Assembly: GCA_963277665.1 (NCBI GenBank)
Contig: OY728122.1
Location: forward strand, 1,546,918,868-1,546,982,867
Reading direction: 5' to 3'
Source of the DNA: Viscum album
Taxonomy: Eukaryota > Streptophyta > Magnoliopsida > Santalales > Viscaceae
Length of the DNA: 64,000 nucleotides
Both the position numbers and the translations under genes were made by a program. This document shows positions 51,804-62,634 of the stretch, in pieces. The notes under the pieces were generated by a model. It worked only from the letters and a program-made list of their open reading frames with translations, ran no database searches and was not told the DNA's origin. The stretch's first letter is position 1. The number at the start of each line of letters is the position of its first letter.

Positions 51804-53742
51804 CTAACTTGCAGCAGAGGCTTGAGCATCATCAGGTTTATCTAACCAAAACCTCCCTCTAAGGGGGGTGAACTTATTGCTGGACTGCATGTGGTCAGAA
51901 GTGTCTTTTGCAAGAGAGAACTTCCGGGAAGCCTTAGCATGAGGAACCTGCACAAAGGTGTCCTCAGTGAAACCATCTTTCCTTTGAACAGAATTAGGGA
52001 AGGAGGTTCTTGTTGGGATGATCACAGGAGGTTGGAGAGTGGCCTCATTTCCTGCATGAAAGGGGGTGACAGCAGGCTCCTCAAGAGAGAGGGTTGGTGC
52101 AGAGACCTCCTCATGCACAGAGCTGGGGCTGAGGTCACCCACCATCAGCATAAGATATGGGCTCCTAGACTGTCCAGGACTGGAAGCAGCAGGCTGAGGG
52201 AGACTTTGGATCGGATCTGGTCCTATATTGTCAGGTTTTGGCTGGTTGAGGAAATCCTTGGACACTTCAGTGATGCCCAAAATATTCTCAGAGCCCACAA
52301 CATCATCAGTAGAGGTTCCGGTCTGCAAAAAATCAGTACTGGTTTCCTTTTTATCAGAATTCTGGATCCCCGAAAATCCAACCGGACTGATCACATTAGG
52401 TTGGAGAGTGGCCCCAGTTCCTGTGGGCAAGGAGTTGATAGCAGGCCCCTCAAGAGAGAGGGAAGGTGGACACACCTCCTCATTCACAAAGTTGGGGCCG
52501 AGGTCACCCACCATCAGCAGAAAATCCAGGCTCCCTCACTTTCCAGTACTGGAAGAATTAGGCCGAGAGAGGCTTTGGACAGTATAAAATCCTATAATGA
52601 CAGGCTGGAGCTGGTTGGGGGGCTCCTTGGACTCATCAGTGGCACCCAAAATTTCCCCAGGGCCCTCAACATCACCAGGCTTCCCACACTCCTTCAGATA
52701 AGAAACATACTATCAGCACTTTTCCTAGACTAACCAGCAATAGAGTTCTTCTTCATGGTTATAGGTGCGATGCTTTTCCCTTTCCTTCTTCGACATGCTA
52801 CACTTTCATGTCCTTTAACGTTACAAAATCTGCATTCCTTGTTACTATTGATGTCAGCCAGATGATGTCCAAAGAACCTGCAACAGGAACAGAACTTGGG
52901 CTTCCTCTCATCAAAAATCTATAGTCTCATGTTATCATCCCTTGTCGTCAAAACAACATCCTCAACCAAGGTTGTAGACATGTCAACCCCCAACAAAACT
53001 CCGGCATAATGTCCAAACTGAGGGTTGTTAGTTTGTTTATCCAATATAATTGGGTTCCCCACAGAAGATGAAATATCCCATAGGATCCTTGGATGCCAGT
53101 ATAACCAATTAATCTTATAGATGCGTACCAAATTTTTGCATGTGTATTCCAAACATCAGTGGGATCAAAATTTCTGTCGCATTCTTGTATACATAGATAA
53201 CCTAGTTTCAGATAGATTGACCCCATGCTCCATGCATGCCGATTACATTCATACAAAGGAAAGACAACATGATAAAATCCTCCTCCAATCGAAGTCATCC
53301 TCCAGTCATCAAAGCCCCATAAATCTACAATTCGTTCAGTTAAATCACTGAACTTACAAAATTTCTCACCCTTCGGTGTCAGGACCCGTGCGATAATTGA
53401 AAATTTTCACAAATTGATCCTTTCCTCCATCTCATCGTGATCTTCCTAGAAATATGCCACCTTCCCTTTCTTGATAACTCTCCCAGGAGGAGATGGAACA
53501 AAGTCAGTAAAGGAGGGTCCATCTATAGCTTTCACGATGTCCGCAAAATTCTTTTTCGGGGCATCGATATGAGAATTCGTTGACACATCTAATTTCTTGG
53601 CTTCACGGGAGAAGAGATCTGTATGGCTCAGATATTCATCCAGCTGAATCGGTAGTCCCTCATGCAAGCCCGATTCACCCTTCTCGTAGAATTTCCGCTC
53701 ACCAGGTGTAGGGTTCTCCCCTTCCTCCCCCTTCTCTGCCAT
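51804..53742 (-). pseudogene. LINE ORF1 (DUF4283 and CCHC nucleic-acid-binding protein), disrupted
   Basis: The start codon at 53742 opens MAEKGEEGENPTPGERKF, a charged N-terminus of 98 codons, then the frame breaks. At about 53300-52920 lies a DUF4283-like RNA-binding region (NWLYWHPRILW, FGHYAGVLLGVDMS). It is followed at about 52915-52760 by zinc-knuckle sequence: CSCCRFFGHH and a complete CCHC, CRFCNVKGHESVAC. The C-terminal part is a low-complexity P/S/E-rich region made of a tandem 123-codon duplication and ends at 51804 (DAQASAAS). Plant L1 ORF1 proteins with this layout bind LINE RNA in the retrotransposition particle. Stops and frameshifts show it is dead. Confidence 0.85.
51950..52690 (-). 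repeat. 369-bp tandem duplication inside LINE ORF1
   Basis: The words GAGGTCACCCACCATCAGCA at 52131 and 52500 are 369 bp apart. The flanking text (CCTCAAGAGAGAGGG, GGTTGGAGAGTGGCC) also repeats at that distance, so the unit is 123 codons and keeps frame. Both copies encode MVGDL ... EEV ... SLSLE ... ATLQP. Unit ends are approximate. The two copies have diverged visibly, so the duplication is not recent. Confidence 0.85.
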
Positions 53743-53748
53743 CCTTTC

Positions 53749-53767
53749 TTTCTTGTAATAGTTATAG
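53749..53767. repeat. LINE target-site duplication (5' side of the LINE)
   Basis: Exact copy of 47426-47444. Confidence 0.92.
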
Positions 53768-55351
53768 TTTTCAAGTCAATGGTAATTAAAATAATTGAAA
53801 GAATTATATTAATAAAATACATCATAAATTCTATCTTCTGTTAGAAATCAGTTATATTCTAAACATATATTTTTAAAAATGTGTTCAATAATATTTTAAT
53901 CCTATCAAAATAGATTTATTAATGATATTTTTAATATTTTTAATATTTTTCAATTTTTAAGGAAAATTCATGTCGTTTAAAAAATAATTCATGTTAGGAA
54001 TTTATTAGAAAAGAAAAAGAAATATTTTTTCACAAGTATGGATTTAATGAAATTTATATTTGTCGTGGGGACACAAATGTTTTAAATGTTATTTATATGT
54101 TTCAAAGTTTATTTTAAATGAAAATTATTTTCAAAAACCATTTCATATATTTTAGTTTTAAAAGGTGATATTAGAAATGAAAATCATATTTTCTTAATTT
54201 GTGTTTTAATGAAATTTTCCTAGTATATATATTAATCAATGTCAACAAGCCTTTGTTATTACTCCAATAAATATATGTTGTGTTGTTACTATCCTTATTT
54301 ATCCACAGGTTTTTTTAAAATTATTTTGACAATGTAATATTTTGACATTAATTTCCTTGATTCATTTTCTAGTCATCACTATTCCCTTCAAATATTATTT
54401 TTTCTATGATAATTAAACATTAAATTACATCTAAATATTTATATTATTTATCTAGGATATAGAAATATCTTAAATTTTATCTCATTTCTAAATATGGTAT
54501 TTTAAATTGAATGCTATTTTATAGTCTCGAGAAATATTAATAAACTATATTTTTTATATTATATATATATATATATATATTTAATGACATGAAACATTAT
54601 TCATGAATTAAATATATGATTCAATATATATAGAAATCATTGGACATTTATATTGTTTGGGACCTAGTTATAGATAGACCATCGATGCATTAGTATTCTC
54701 ATGATGAAAATCAACATTGAAATCATAAAATATGTTGGATAACGAAAATGAGTTTATAACCTAATGTTTTAAAATTTCATGAAGATATATATTGATGGTA
54801 GAGGTATCATGTTCCTATGATATGACATAATATAATTAATCATTTTCTTTATTGATATTTTTTTGCTATTAACCATTATATTTTAACTATGATATTATAT
54901 ATAGATGCATTTCATTAATAGTTTTTGATTACATGTAATATTATTTCAGTTATTTACATTTATATATTGATTATTCATTATCCAGTACTGATATTTATGT
55001 TATTGAATAAATGGAATGTAATTTTATTTTACATTCCATAATTATTATTCTTATTTATTCTGTATTACTTAACCATTGCTATGAATTTCAGGTCACCCTT
55101 ATTTGTTCACATTTCCATAGGAAAAAATTAATTTAATTATTATTAATATTGAATTATATTCTATATAGAATATTGTTGTTCTTGAAAAAATATGTTTTAT
55201 TATTTTTATAATACAATTCAGGACTCAAGAATGTATCTAGTTTACCATGACAACTAAATAATTCTGTCCTTCCGGATATTAGTCCCTATTTATTAAAACA
55301 ATGTAATGAAGAAGTCATTCACTCAAGAATTATAGGGTCTAGGACACTACA
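53768..55351 (+). repeat. LTR F, right part
   Basis: Continues LTR F after the LINE. CATCGATGCATTAGTATTCTCATGA near 54681 (as CATCGATGCATTAGTATTCT) matches the young CTCGATGCATCGGTAGGTCT. The end AGGGTCTAGGACACTACA matches GGGGTCGGGGCGTTACA. Confidence 0.75.
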
Positions 55352-55356
55352 ATGAA

Positions 55357-57692
55357 CTCTAAAATCTTATGTATCTTCCATGGTTATTGATTATAATTTT
55401 TTAATTACAATGATTCTACTTTTACATTAATTTTTAATAAACATGTTGTTGGTTTTATAATTTCCATATTTTTTAAATCATAAGTTATGTGATATTATTT
55501 CAAAACATGAATGATTGTGTTATCATAGTATGGGCCTCTCATGAGACACATTGTGGGACCCTAAAGATCATGTTATGATCGAACACTATATATACCAAAT
55601 GGTTGTTTTTAGGTGACATTTTGATAGATTTTGGAATAGGAAATGTATTGTTTGGAAGAGTTAGGTGTTGTTATATTGAAAATATTATATGGAGGTGAGG
55701 ATATAGTGGTGATTTGACCCTATAATTCATGGATATGAGTAGATATTTTTTATTTTCGGTCTAGTTTGTATAGTCACTCTTGTATCACTGCATTCTTTTA
55801 CCATCCCATCACATTTGAATATGTACACGGTATTACACATTTTGGTTGAAGTTCATATTATTATATGTTGGTGATATTTTCATTTTATAATTTATTTTTA
55901 TTACATTATTCTGATGTGATCTATATAATATTTTTTAATGTTTTAAATTATGAATTACCAAGTTATAAAAAGGTCAATCCATGTTATTAATTTTTAAGGG
56001 TTTGTTAAATTTATTATGTGAAACCATTCAAAAATAGTGTTCTGGATTCCCACACACTAGTTTCCATCCCATTTTGATTTATAACACCATTTGGGATTTT
56101 CTATGCACTAATTAGGGTTCAATATTATGGGTATCTAGTTTGGTTCATAGAAACATTTAATCAGAGTTTGGTTTTTGCTTATTTCATTTTGTTACGTTTG
56201 GTAGCCATGAGAATGGATTCTCAGAGATCATGTGAGTGTTAGGAATAAGTGTATTGAAAAAACATTTAATACCCAACAATGAGTGTCTTTGGGAAATTTG
56301 GAAAGTGATTTTGATTCTATATTAGATTTTTATTTTTTTTGTAAATGAACGAAGGGTTCATACTATATAGAGGGTCCATTTTCATGGATGGATTTGGTTA
56401 TATGAGACATTCACTGATGATATATTTGGATATTCCATGGGTTATTATGTTTCTAATTCCTTATTTATCATTTTTAATGATTTTAGTTCTTATTTGGTTT
56501 AATATAGTACAATCCCCCTAATTAACATCCTATGAATTTTTCATAGGTGCAATGGATTATTTTATAGGTTTTAATCCCCTAGTGGAAAAGAATATTATTG
56601 AATACATGGTTCAAATATTCTGAGAAATGCACCATGGAGTGGAACTTGGTCTCAATGGTGATAGATATGAGAGTTCAATCTTACATAAGGTTCGTGATTA
56701 CGATATATATCATTATAAGACTCCATATTTAAAATGAATAAAATCTCTTCATGAATCCAAGAATTTCATGGAATAAATATAAGTGATAGTTGTGTTAAAA
56801 TAATTCTCTCATTAAATGGTGGTTATATTTTTATTTTTATATATAATGATCTAGATAAATGTAGACATGCTCATTCATTCAGGATATGCAGTATGAGTTC
56901 CACGAATGAAATTATTTAAATGTGTTTTTACCCATTAATATTACCTTGATGTGGTAGCATGGACTAATTTTTAAGATTATTTTCCATTAAGAATGGAAAA
57001 ATTAAAAATATAGATTATTTTTGGATGTTCACAAAGATAATTTATTTGTTAATATATATTTTATATGTTGATAAATTCGATTGTAAAAGATTTTAAATGG
57101 CACATTGAAAAAATATCCAATATTAGGTGTTCCTGTTGAATCTCTGAAAATATAGAAAGGTTATGATTCCAGTGATAATGGTGGATATAGATTAGGTAGT
57201 CGCATTTGGGATTATAAATGTTCTATATAATTTTTTCGATGTGTTGGTGTTCAATATGATATGAATAACAATTTTGATGATTTGAGTTTAAATAGTTTCC
57301 ATAGCTCTAGATACCCATTTAAATTCTCAACATTGAGGACCTCTAGTTGTGGATGAATTTTTTTATAAGTATGGTAGGATGGTAATAATATATCATTGTG
57401 AAAATACGTCACTAAGTATTTTAATTACATTGGGAGTTTAATCAAATTATGGTTGTTGTTAAATTATAACTCCTTTCCCAAATCAAATTTATTCTTTCAT
57501 CTACTATGAGATTTGTTTCATAGATTGAATATTACAAGTTAGTTGGGCCCTAATCTATGTGGTGTGGAGTTTGAAAGAGTTAATATAATGGAAAGAATTA
57601 TCTTGGGGATAAACCCTCTTTTAATGGTAAACCTAGGGCTCATGTTTTTGTGTTGAAATTACATGCTATAAATATTGTTACCTAGGATGTTA
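55357..57692. other. Unassigned AT-rich DNA between LTR F and LTR G
   Basis: No domain motif was recognised in any frame. It is moderately less AT-extreme than the LTRs, with words such as TTGGGCCCTAATCTATGTGG near 57542. It directly precedes an LTR start and could be a decayed interior of the element ending in LTR G, but no polypurine tract is evident. Confidence 0.4.
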
Positions 57693-59030
57693 TGTAACAC
57701 CCAATGATTTGATAATAAATAACTTCAAATTAATTTAATCTCTTTGATATTTTTCATTTCACGGAACACAGAAAATAGTTTATTTCATATTAAATAAATA
57801 TATATGTTTTTATTTATTTGAAAAAATTGATAATCATGCACTACATGCAACATAAATTTTATCTATCTATATACAGAACTCAGAGGTTATCTTACCTTAA
57901 AATAAATACTGGCTTTCCATATTGGATTATGAAAAACACCATACCGAGTGTTACTAAAACATTATTCAATATTAAAATATTATTATATAAAAAGATATAA
58001 CATGGTCATTAATTTGAATATTATAGTATTAAATAACATATGAATATATATATATATACTTGAATTAAATGTTTTCTTAACAATTATAGAAAAATTATAA
58101 ACCAAATGACTTGAAAGGATCTGATTTTATAATGTTATATTTTATTAATATGTTAAAATAATTAATAATAGTGAACGATATTAAGTAAAATAATATTTTA
58201 AATATTCAAAAAAATATTTTTGATAATCATATAATATATTTGATACTTGTAAAATAATAATAATCCTAATTTTATGATTAAAACTCTATATTATTATAAG
58301 GGTGGTTTACCACATTTTAATGGAGACCCCGTTTAAAATTTATATTAGGATCATTTTTAGACTTAATATGTCTAAATAAATATCATATTTTATTGTGAAA
58401 CATAGAAATTATGATAGAATAAATATTTGGTATTTTTCTATAAGATTTCATTTTTAATGAAAATTCAAAATACTGAATTCAAATTCACAAATACTTTTTC
58501 ATATAATTCATTTATAAGGAAAAATTATATGATAAAATGGTTTTAAAGTTTAATTGTATAATAATTTGTATAACTTAATAAAATTTAGGTAATTTTATTC
58601 AATTTCACAGTGATATTGGGTAAAATAACATAGAAATATTTTAGTTGCTTTTTATTTTAAAAACTAGAAATGCCATCCCGTCGGCAGGATAATTTTTTAA
58701 ATGTCTTCTTCCCCATCTATGATTCGGAATTGGAAAAATGGATCCCATTTTTTGGGTCATCGTTAATTAATATTTTTAATAAGATAACCATTTATTACTA
58801 ACAAAATTTTTGAAATAGATTAAATTTAATTTCATCAATTACTGGAAAAAATAGGTTGACAAATTTCTAAACCTCAAATTTATTTCATAAAATGAACGAG
58901 AAAGTTGTCCAATGGACATTATAATGCCATAAAACATCAATTGTTTAGTTTTTTTATGACTTTTTTTAGGATGAAATGTGGGTAAACGTAAAATGTTTTA
59001 AAAAATTCCATGTGGGGCATTTCCCTTCCA

Positions 59031-59037
59031 TATAAAA
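59031..59037 (+). promoter_or_regulatory. TATA box of LTR G
   Basis: TATAAAA in CCCTTCCATATAAAAGGC, matching the family context. Confidence 0.5.
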
Positions 59038-59379
59038 GGCTATAACTGATCACTCTTCCCCACACCACTCAATATATAAAGGCTCTGAAAATATCTACCA
59101 ATTACAAATCCCAAAACCCTCCCATCCTCCAAGAAGGACCCTATTGGGTAGAATGAAATGAATGGATACCTTCTGTCAGCAGCCAAAAGGATTAACCATA
59201 TTAATATGTAACAACATTCTTCAAGCTCCATTAATTTATGTTCTTTCTACACCACCTCCACTCTATTTATTATTATATTTCATAATAAAAATCATCATTA
59301 TACTAGGACGGTTTTATACTAAATTTTTGAGCTACACTTACACACACCTCCATCTAATGGGTAATAAACATGTTGTTTC

Positions 59380-59620
59380 TGTGTATGGAGATATGCCACC
59401 TCACAAAAAGATGATTGTTCAATTAACTTACTACCTATCATGGTAGAAATTTTGATATACACTATATTTAAATATGTTATACGTTATATTTATTATTTAT
59501 TTAATATTATTTAATTATTTTACAATATATTTCTTTATTATCTCAATTTTTGTTAGTATGATAATTTTATTTGAGGAAGTGTGGAATACTTCCCCCTCAA
59601 AGAGATGTGATTCAATAATA
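59380..59620 (+). repeat. Dyad array in LTR G (two units before truncation)
   Basis: Units near 59390 (GTGTATGGAGATATGCCACC) and 59590 (GGAATACTTCCCCCTCAAAG) are about 200 bp apart; the second is followed by AGATGTGATTC as in other copies. Confidence 0.65.
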
Positions 59621-59776
59621 CACTACATGGAGTATTTTGAAAATGGGTTTAATGAACATATATGATAAATATGATATAATAATTTTACTAGAATAATGAT
59701 ATATATATAAATATACATATGTATAAACATATTTCATTTACCTTCCTTCTTTCAATATGACAATATAAATGGAAAC

Positions 59777-59834
59777 TGTTGAGTCAATAAGGTTCTCCTT
59801 ATAACTTTTCCATTCCTTCATACTTGGGGGAGAT
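59777..59834 (+). repeat. Extra LTR-start copy with polypurine tract before the copia 5' LTR
   Basis: TGTTGAGTCAATAAGG with CTCCTTATAA occurs at 59777 and again at 59835. The first copy ends in TTGGGGGAGAT, which looks like a copia polypurine tract directly abutting the second copy. Confidence 0.75.
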
Positions 59835-60082
59835 TGTTGAGTCAATAAGGTCTCCTTATAAATTTACCATTCATTCTTGTTTTGAAAATCACAAACACCA
59901 TATCTCAAGGAAAATATCATTTTACCCTGTGTTTTACTTCTCTAAGGAAAATTTTTCTTCCCCAAGGAAATTTATACTTACCATGTTTTTCATTGTTAAT
60001 TATCTTGTCTAACTGTAAAATTTGGTTTCATATCTAAAAACACGGAATCATATAACAATTAGATTGAGAAAATTCTATTTTA

Positions 60083-60420
60083 TGACTCTAAATTCAGACT
60101 CCAAGTTCTCTGAATTCAGACTCTAAACACTTTGGAGATCTGACTATGAGTTCTCTGAATTCAGAATCCGAACTCTTCTGAGTTCTGACTCTGAATTCTC
60201 CTGAACTCTGACTCCGAACTGTGCGAGTTCTATCACTGAATTCTCATGAACTCTAACTCATAAATTTTTATGTTCTAATTCCTAACATTGTATGTTCTGA
60301 CTCCTAATTCCCATGAACTCTGACTCCGAACTTTGTAACATCAGGTTCTGAATTATTGTGAATACAAATTACGAATTTCCATGAAATTCAAACTTCGGAA
60401 TTCTATAGATTTCAGGTTTT
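60083..60420 (+). repeat. Imperfect short tandem repeats in U3 of the copia LTR
   Basis: Reiterated words such as AGTTCTCTGAATTCAGACTC and GAACTCTGACTCCGAACT give about a dozen diverged units of roughly 20-30 bp. The GAGTTC and GAACTC halves make many local dyads. The position just upstream of the TATA box fits an enhancer-type U3 array, but no factor site can be named. Confidence 0.75.
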
Positions 60421-60689
60421 TAATTCCTTAGAAAAGATAATCCTAATATCCATGTATTATAGACACCAAATGTGTTTTTGGTTAGACTTCAAACTTTTAT
60501 TATCTTACATTACAAATATTTGAATTTTTAAGTAACCATATTTTGGCTTACTATTATTTTTTTATAAAATGATGTCATGCATTTAGTTACTAACTAACCT
60601 TTCTTTGAGTGATACCTATACAAGTCCCAATGAAATTCAAGGAACAATATGACCGTTGGAGGAGGGAGTTGACCGTTGAGGATGTGCAT

Positions 60690-60697
60690 ATAAATAT
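60690..60697 (+). promoter_or_regulatory. TATA box of the copia LTR
   Basis: TATAAATA in GTGCATATAAATATGAGCTC, preceded by two copies of TTGACCGTTG or GACCGTTGGA. Confidence 0.6.
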
Positions 60698-61526
60698 GAG
60701 CTCATTTGAAAGAGCTCAAAATAAGTTTACCGATCTTCAGATTACATGCTGCTGAATCGATTTCTATAAGGAGAGGCTTTATAGTTTAGTTTGTACTGAA
60801 ATTCTTGTTCATATTTTCTTTGTGTGACTCTGATTGTTACTATGTTCAATTGAGGGCTTCAGGGGATATAAAGATAGATGTGCCGACTATTTTGAAGTTG
60901 AGGGTTTCCTTTCTGAGGAAGACAGAGGTGCCGACTACCTTGAAGTTGAGGGATTGCGGGGATATCAAGATAGACTCTGATCTTCGTATCGAAGGATTAC
61001 ACTAGTGTAGGTAAGACAAAATTTCTTGAAAGTATAAATCAAGGGACCGTTATCCAAGGTTGTTGGATACCCTTCTCTTTGGGTTAAAAGATTTACTACT
61101 TGTTCATTATTTTGTTACAAGTTTTCCGCTGCATTTTATTTGTTGAGGAAAGTATAACTATTTTATACATCCTTATTCTTGTATACTCTAATTTAGTATG
61201 ATTCTAAACACTTTAAGGTAGAATCATTATCTTTTTAAACATTCATTAAGTTTCATTTTCCAGAACCATCTTTCTAGATTCACTTTCTCAGAATTATTTT
61301 TCAAGAATCAAGCATGTTTGTAGAACTTAGAGGCTTTGTGAATTACCTTGTTTAACATTGTTAATCATAACCATCGTTAAAAAGTTCAAATGAATTTTTT
61401 TAAAGTGTTCAATTCACACCCCACTTGTATATTGAGCATTAGTAAATACTTTATTTAGTATCTATAATATTTCGATCCTGCATTTTGTATTATAGACTAT
61501 ATCATACTCACATACCATCTCAATAA

Positions 61527-61539
61527 TTGGTATCAGAGG
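61527..61539 (+). other. Copia primer-binding site
   Basis: TTGGTATCAGAGG, complementary to initiator tRNA-Met, four bases after the LTR's terminal CA. Confidence 0.9.
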
Positions 61540-61688
61540 AGGTGTCTGAAATACTTATATTCACATATAAGTTTTCCTTGCTCAGTTTTCATAGTTCTAT
61601 CTTTTTCCTTGCATAGGAATATTTTCCTTCAATCAAAACATTTTCTATTAACAGGTTTTTTGTGGAATGGTTTTTTTATTAAGATGGA

Positions 61689-62634
61689 ATGAATCAATGT
61701 TGGTTTTTTAGACAATCCCAATACAACAAGACCACCTATTTTTTTGGGATTGATTACGAATATTAGAGAGATTGCATGAAGACATTTATTATCAATACTG
61801 GATTAGATAATTTTAGTATGCATACTAAAGAATATAAAATCCTCGAGAAGGAAAATAGTACCTTCACAAATCAAGAAAGCATGAGTATCAACTAAATTAT
61901 AAGTTACGCAATACCTTGCATTGTTCTATGACTAGAAATATATATAGCCAAATTTCATCTTGTGAAGCAGCAAATTTGTTTTGGATGAAACTTGGTGTTA
62001 CTCACTTGGGATCTTCCAATGTTATTGAAACAAGGAGATTCATGCTCAGAGCTGAATATCATGGTTTTTTATTTCCTTATATAGAACCCATATGTATGGT
62101 GAAACAAAGATTCATGACTATAGTGAACAGTTTAAAATCCATGGGTGAGAAAGGATTATATGATGAAGCTCTTGTTGATAAGATCATATACATTATGCCC
62201 AATGAGTGGGAATCCAAGAGAACTGCTATTGATGAGATCAGAAAGGTTACTTAGTTTTATCTTCATGAACTCTATGGAACTCTTCTTCAACATGAGACTA
62301 GAATGAAGAGAGATGCTGATAATATAATGAAGAAGTTTGGGAATGGGAGTTTTTCTTTTACTACAGCTACAAATCACATGAAAGCCAAGAATCTGAAGAG
62401 AGTAACTAGATCCAAATCTAAGAATATTTTTATTCAATCCGAATCTAGTGGAAGTGATTCTTCAGAAAATGAGTTAGAAAATCTTGCTCGAAGGATGATC
62501 AAGATTGTTGGAGAGAATAATTTTCAATCCAAATATAAGAAGAAGGAAAGGAAAGAAAAGAAAGATTCAGAAGTTACATGTTATGAATGCAAGAGAGCTA
62601 GACATATAAGGCCTGATTGTCCTAGGCTCAAATG
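61689..62634 (+). pseudogene. Copia gag, disrupted
   Basis: Capsid-type gag of Ty1/copia. The N-terminus carries TTYFFGIDYEY, where the family has a tryptophan that here is a stop (TAG). After a break a 112-codon stretch (61916-62254) encodes the helical UBN2-type region (NLFWMKLGV, PNEWESKRTAID). A stop follows (RKVT-stop), then the frame continues (LHELYGTLLQHE) through a Ser/Lys-rich linker to a single CCHC knuckle, CYECKRARHIRPDC, at about 62578-62619. At least two stops are consistent with C-to-T change on either strand. Confidence 0.82.

Larger units (their letters stand above)
47445..53748 (-). mobile_element. L1-type LINE, decayed, inserted in LTR F
   Basis: A 6304-bp non-LTR retrotransposon in minus orientation, bounded by an exact 19-bp target duplication. 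ORF1 (DUF4283-like plus CCHC knuckles) is followed by ORF2 (endonuclease, reverse transcriptase, zinc-binding region, RNase H), the layout of plant L1 elements with a C-terminal RNase H. Its base composition is less AT-rich than the LTR around it. Both ORFs carry stops and frameshifts. No poly(A) tail lies at the 3' boundary, and the 5' boundary is only seven bases before the ORF1 ATG, so the 5' untranslated region may be truncated. Confidence 0.93.
37995..55351 (+). mobile_element. Old long-LTR element E-F (contains the nested LINE)
   Basis: LTR E, a decayed primer-binding site, about 2 kb of interior, a polypurine tract and LTR F, all on the plus strand. The two LTRs align with each other (for example TTGAAATGAACTATAATATA near 38134 and TTGAAGTTAACTATAATATA near 44717) and with the young LTR landmarks. 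Without the LINE the element is about 11 kb, with LTRs of about 4.5 kb and an interior with no recognisable pol. It is far older than the young element and strongly AT-drifted. Confidence 0.72.
57693..59776 (+). repeat. LTR G, 5' part, truncated by the copia element
   Basis: Begins TGTAACACCC. The stretch ATTTAATCTCTTTGATATTT followed by GGAACACA matches the start of LTR F (ATTTAATCTCTTTGATAGCT, GGAACACA). A TATA box and two dyad units follow, and then copia sequence begins at 59777. Confidence 0.72.
59835..61522 (+). repeat. 5' LTR of the copia element
   Basis: About 1.69 kb from TGTTGAGTCAATAAGG to CCATCTCA. The TATA box at 60690-60697 places the transcription start near 60720. The only partner LTR would be beyond the window. 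Confidence 0.75.

Noticed and set aside
51891..52733. 280-codon plus-strand open frame
   Set aside because: It lies antisense to LINE ORF1, whose minus-strand reading has zinc knuckles and a recognisable duplication; the plus-strand protein has no domain.
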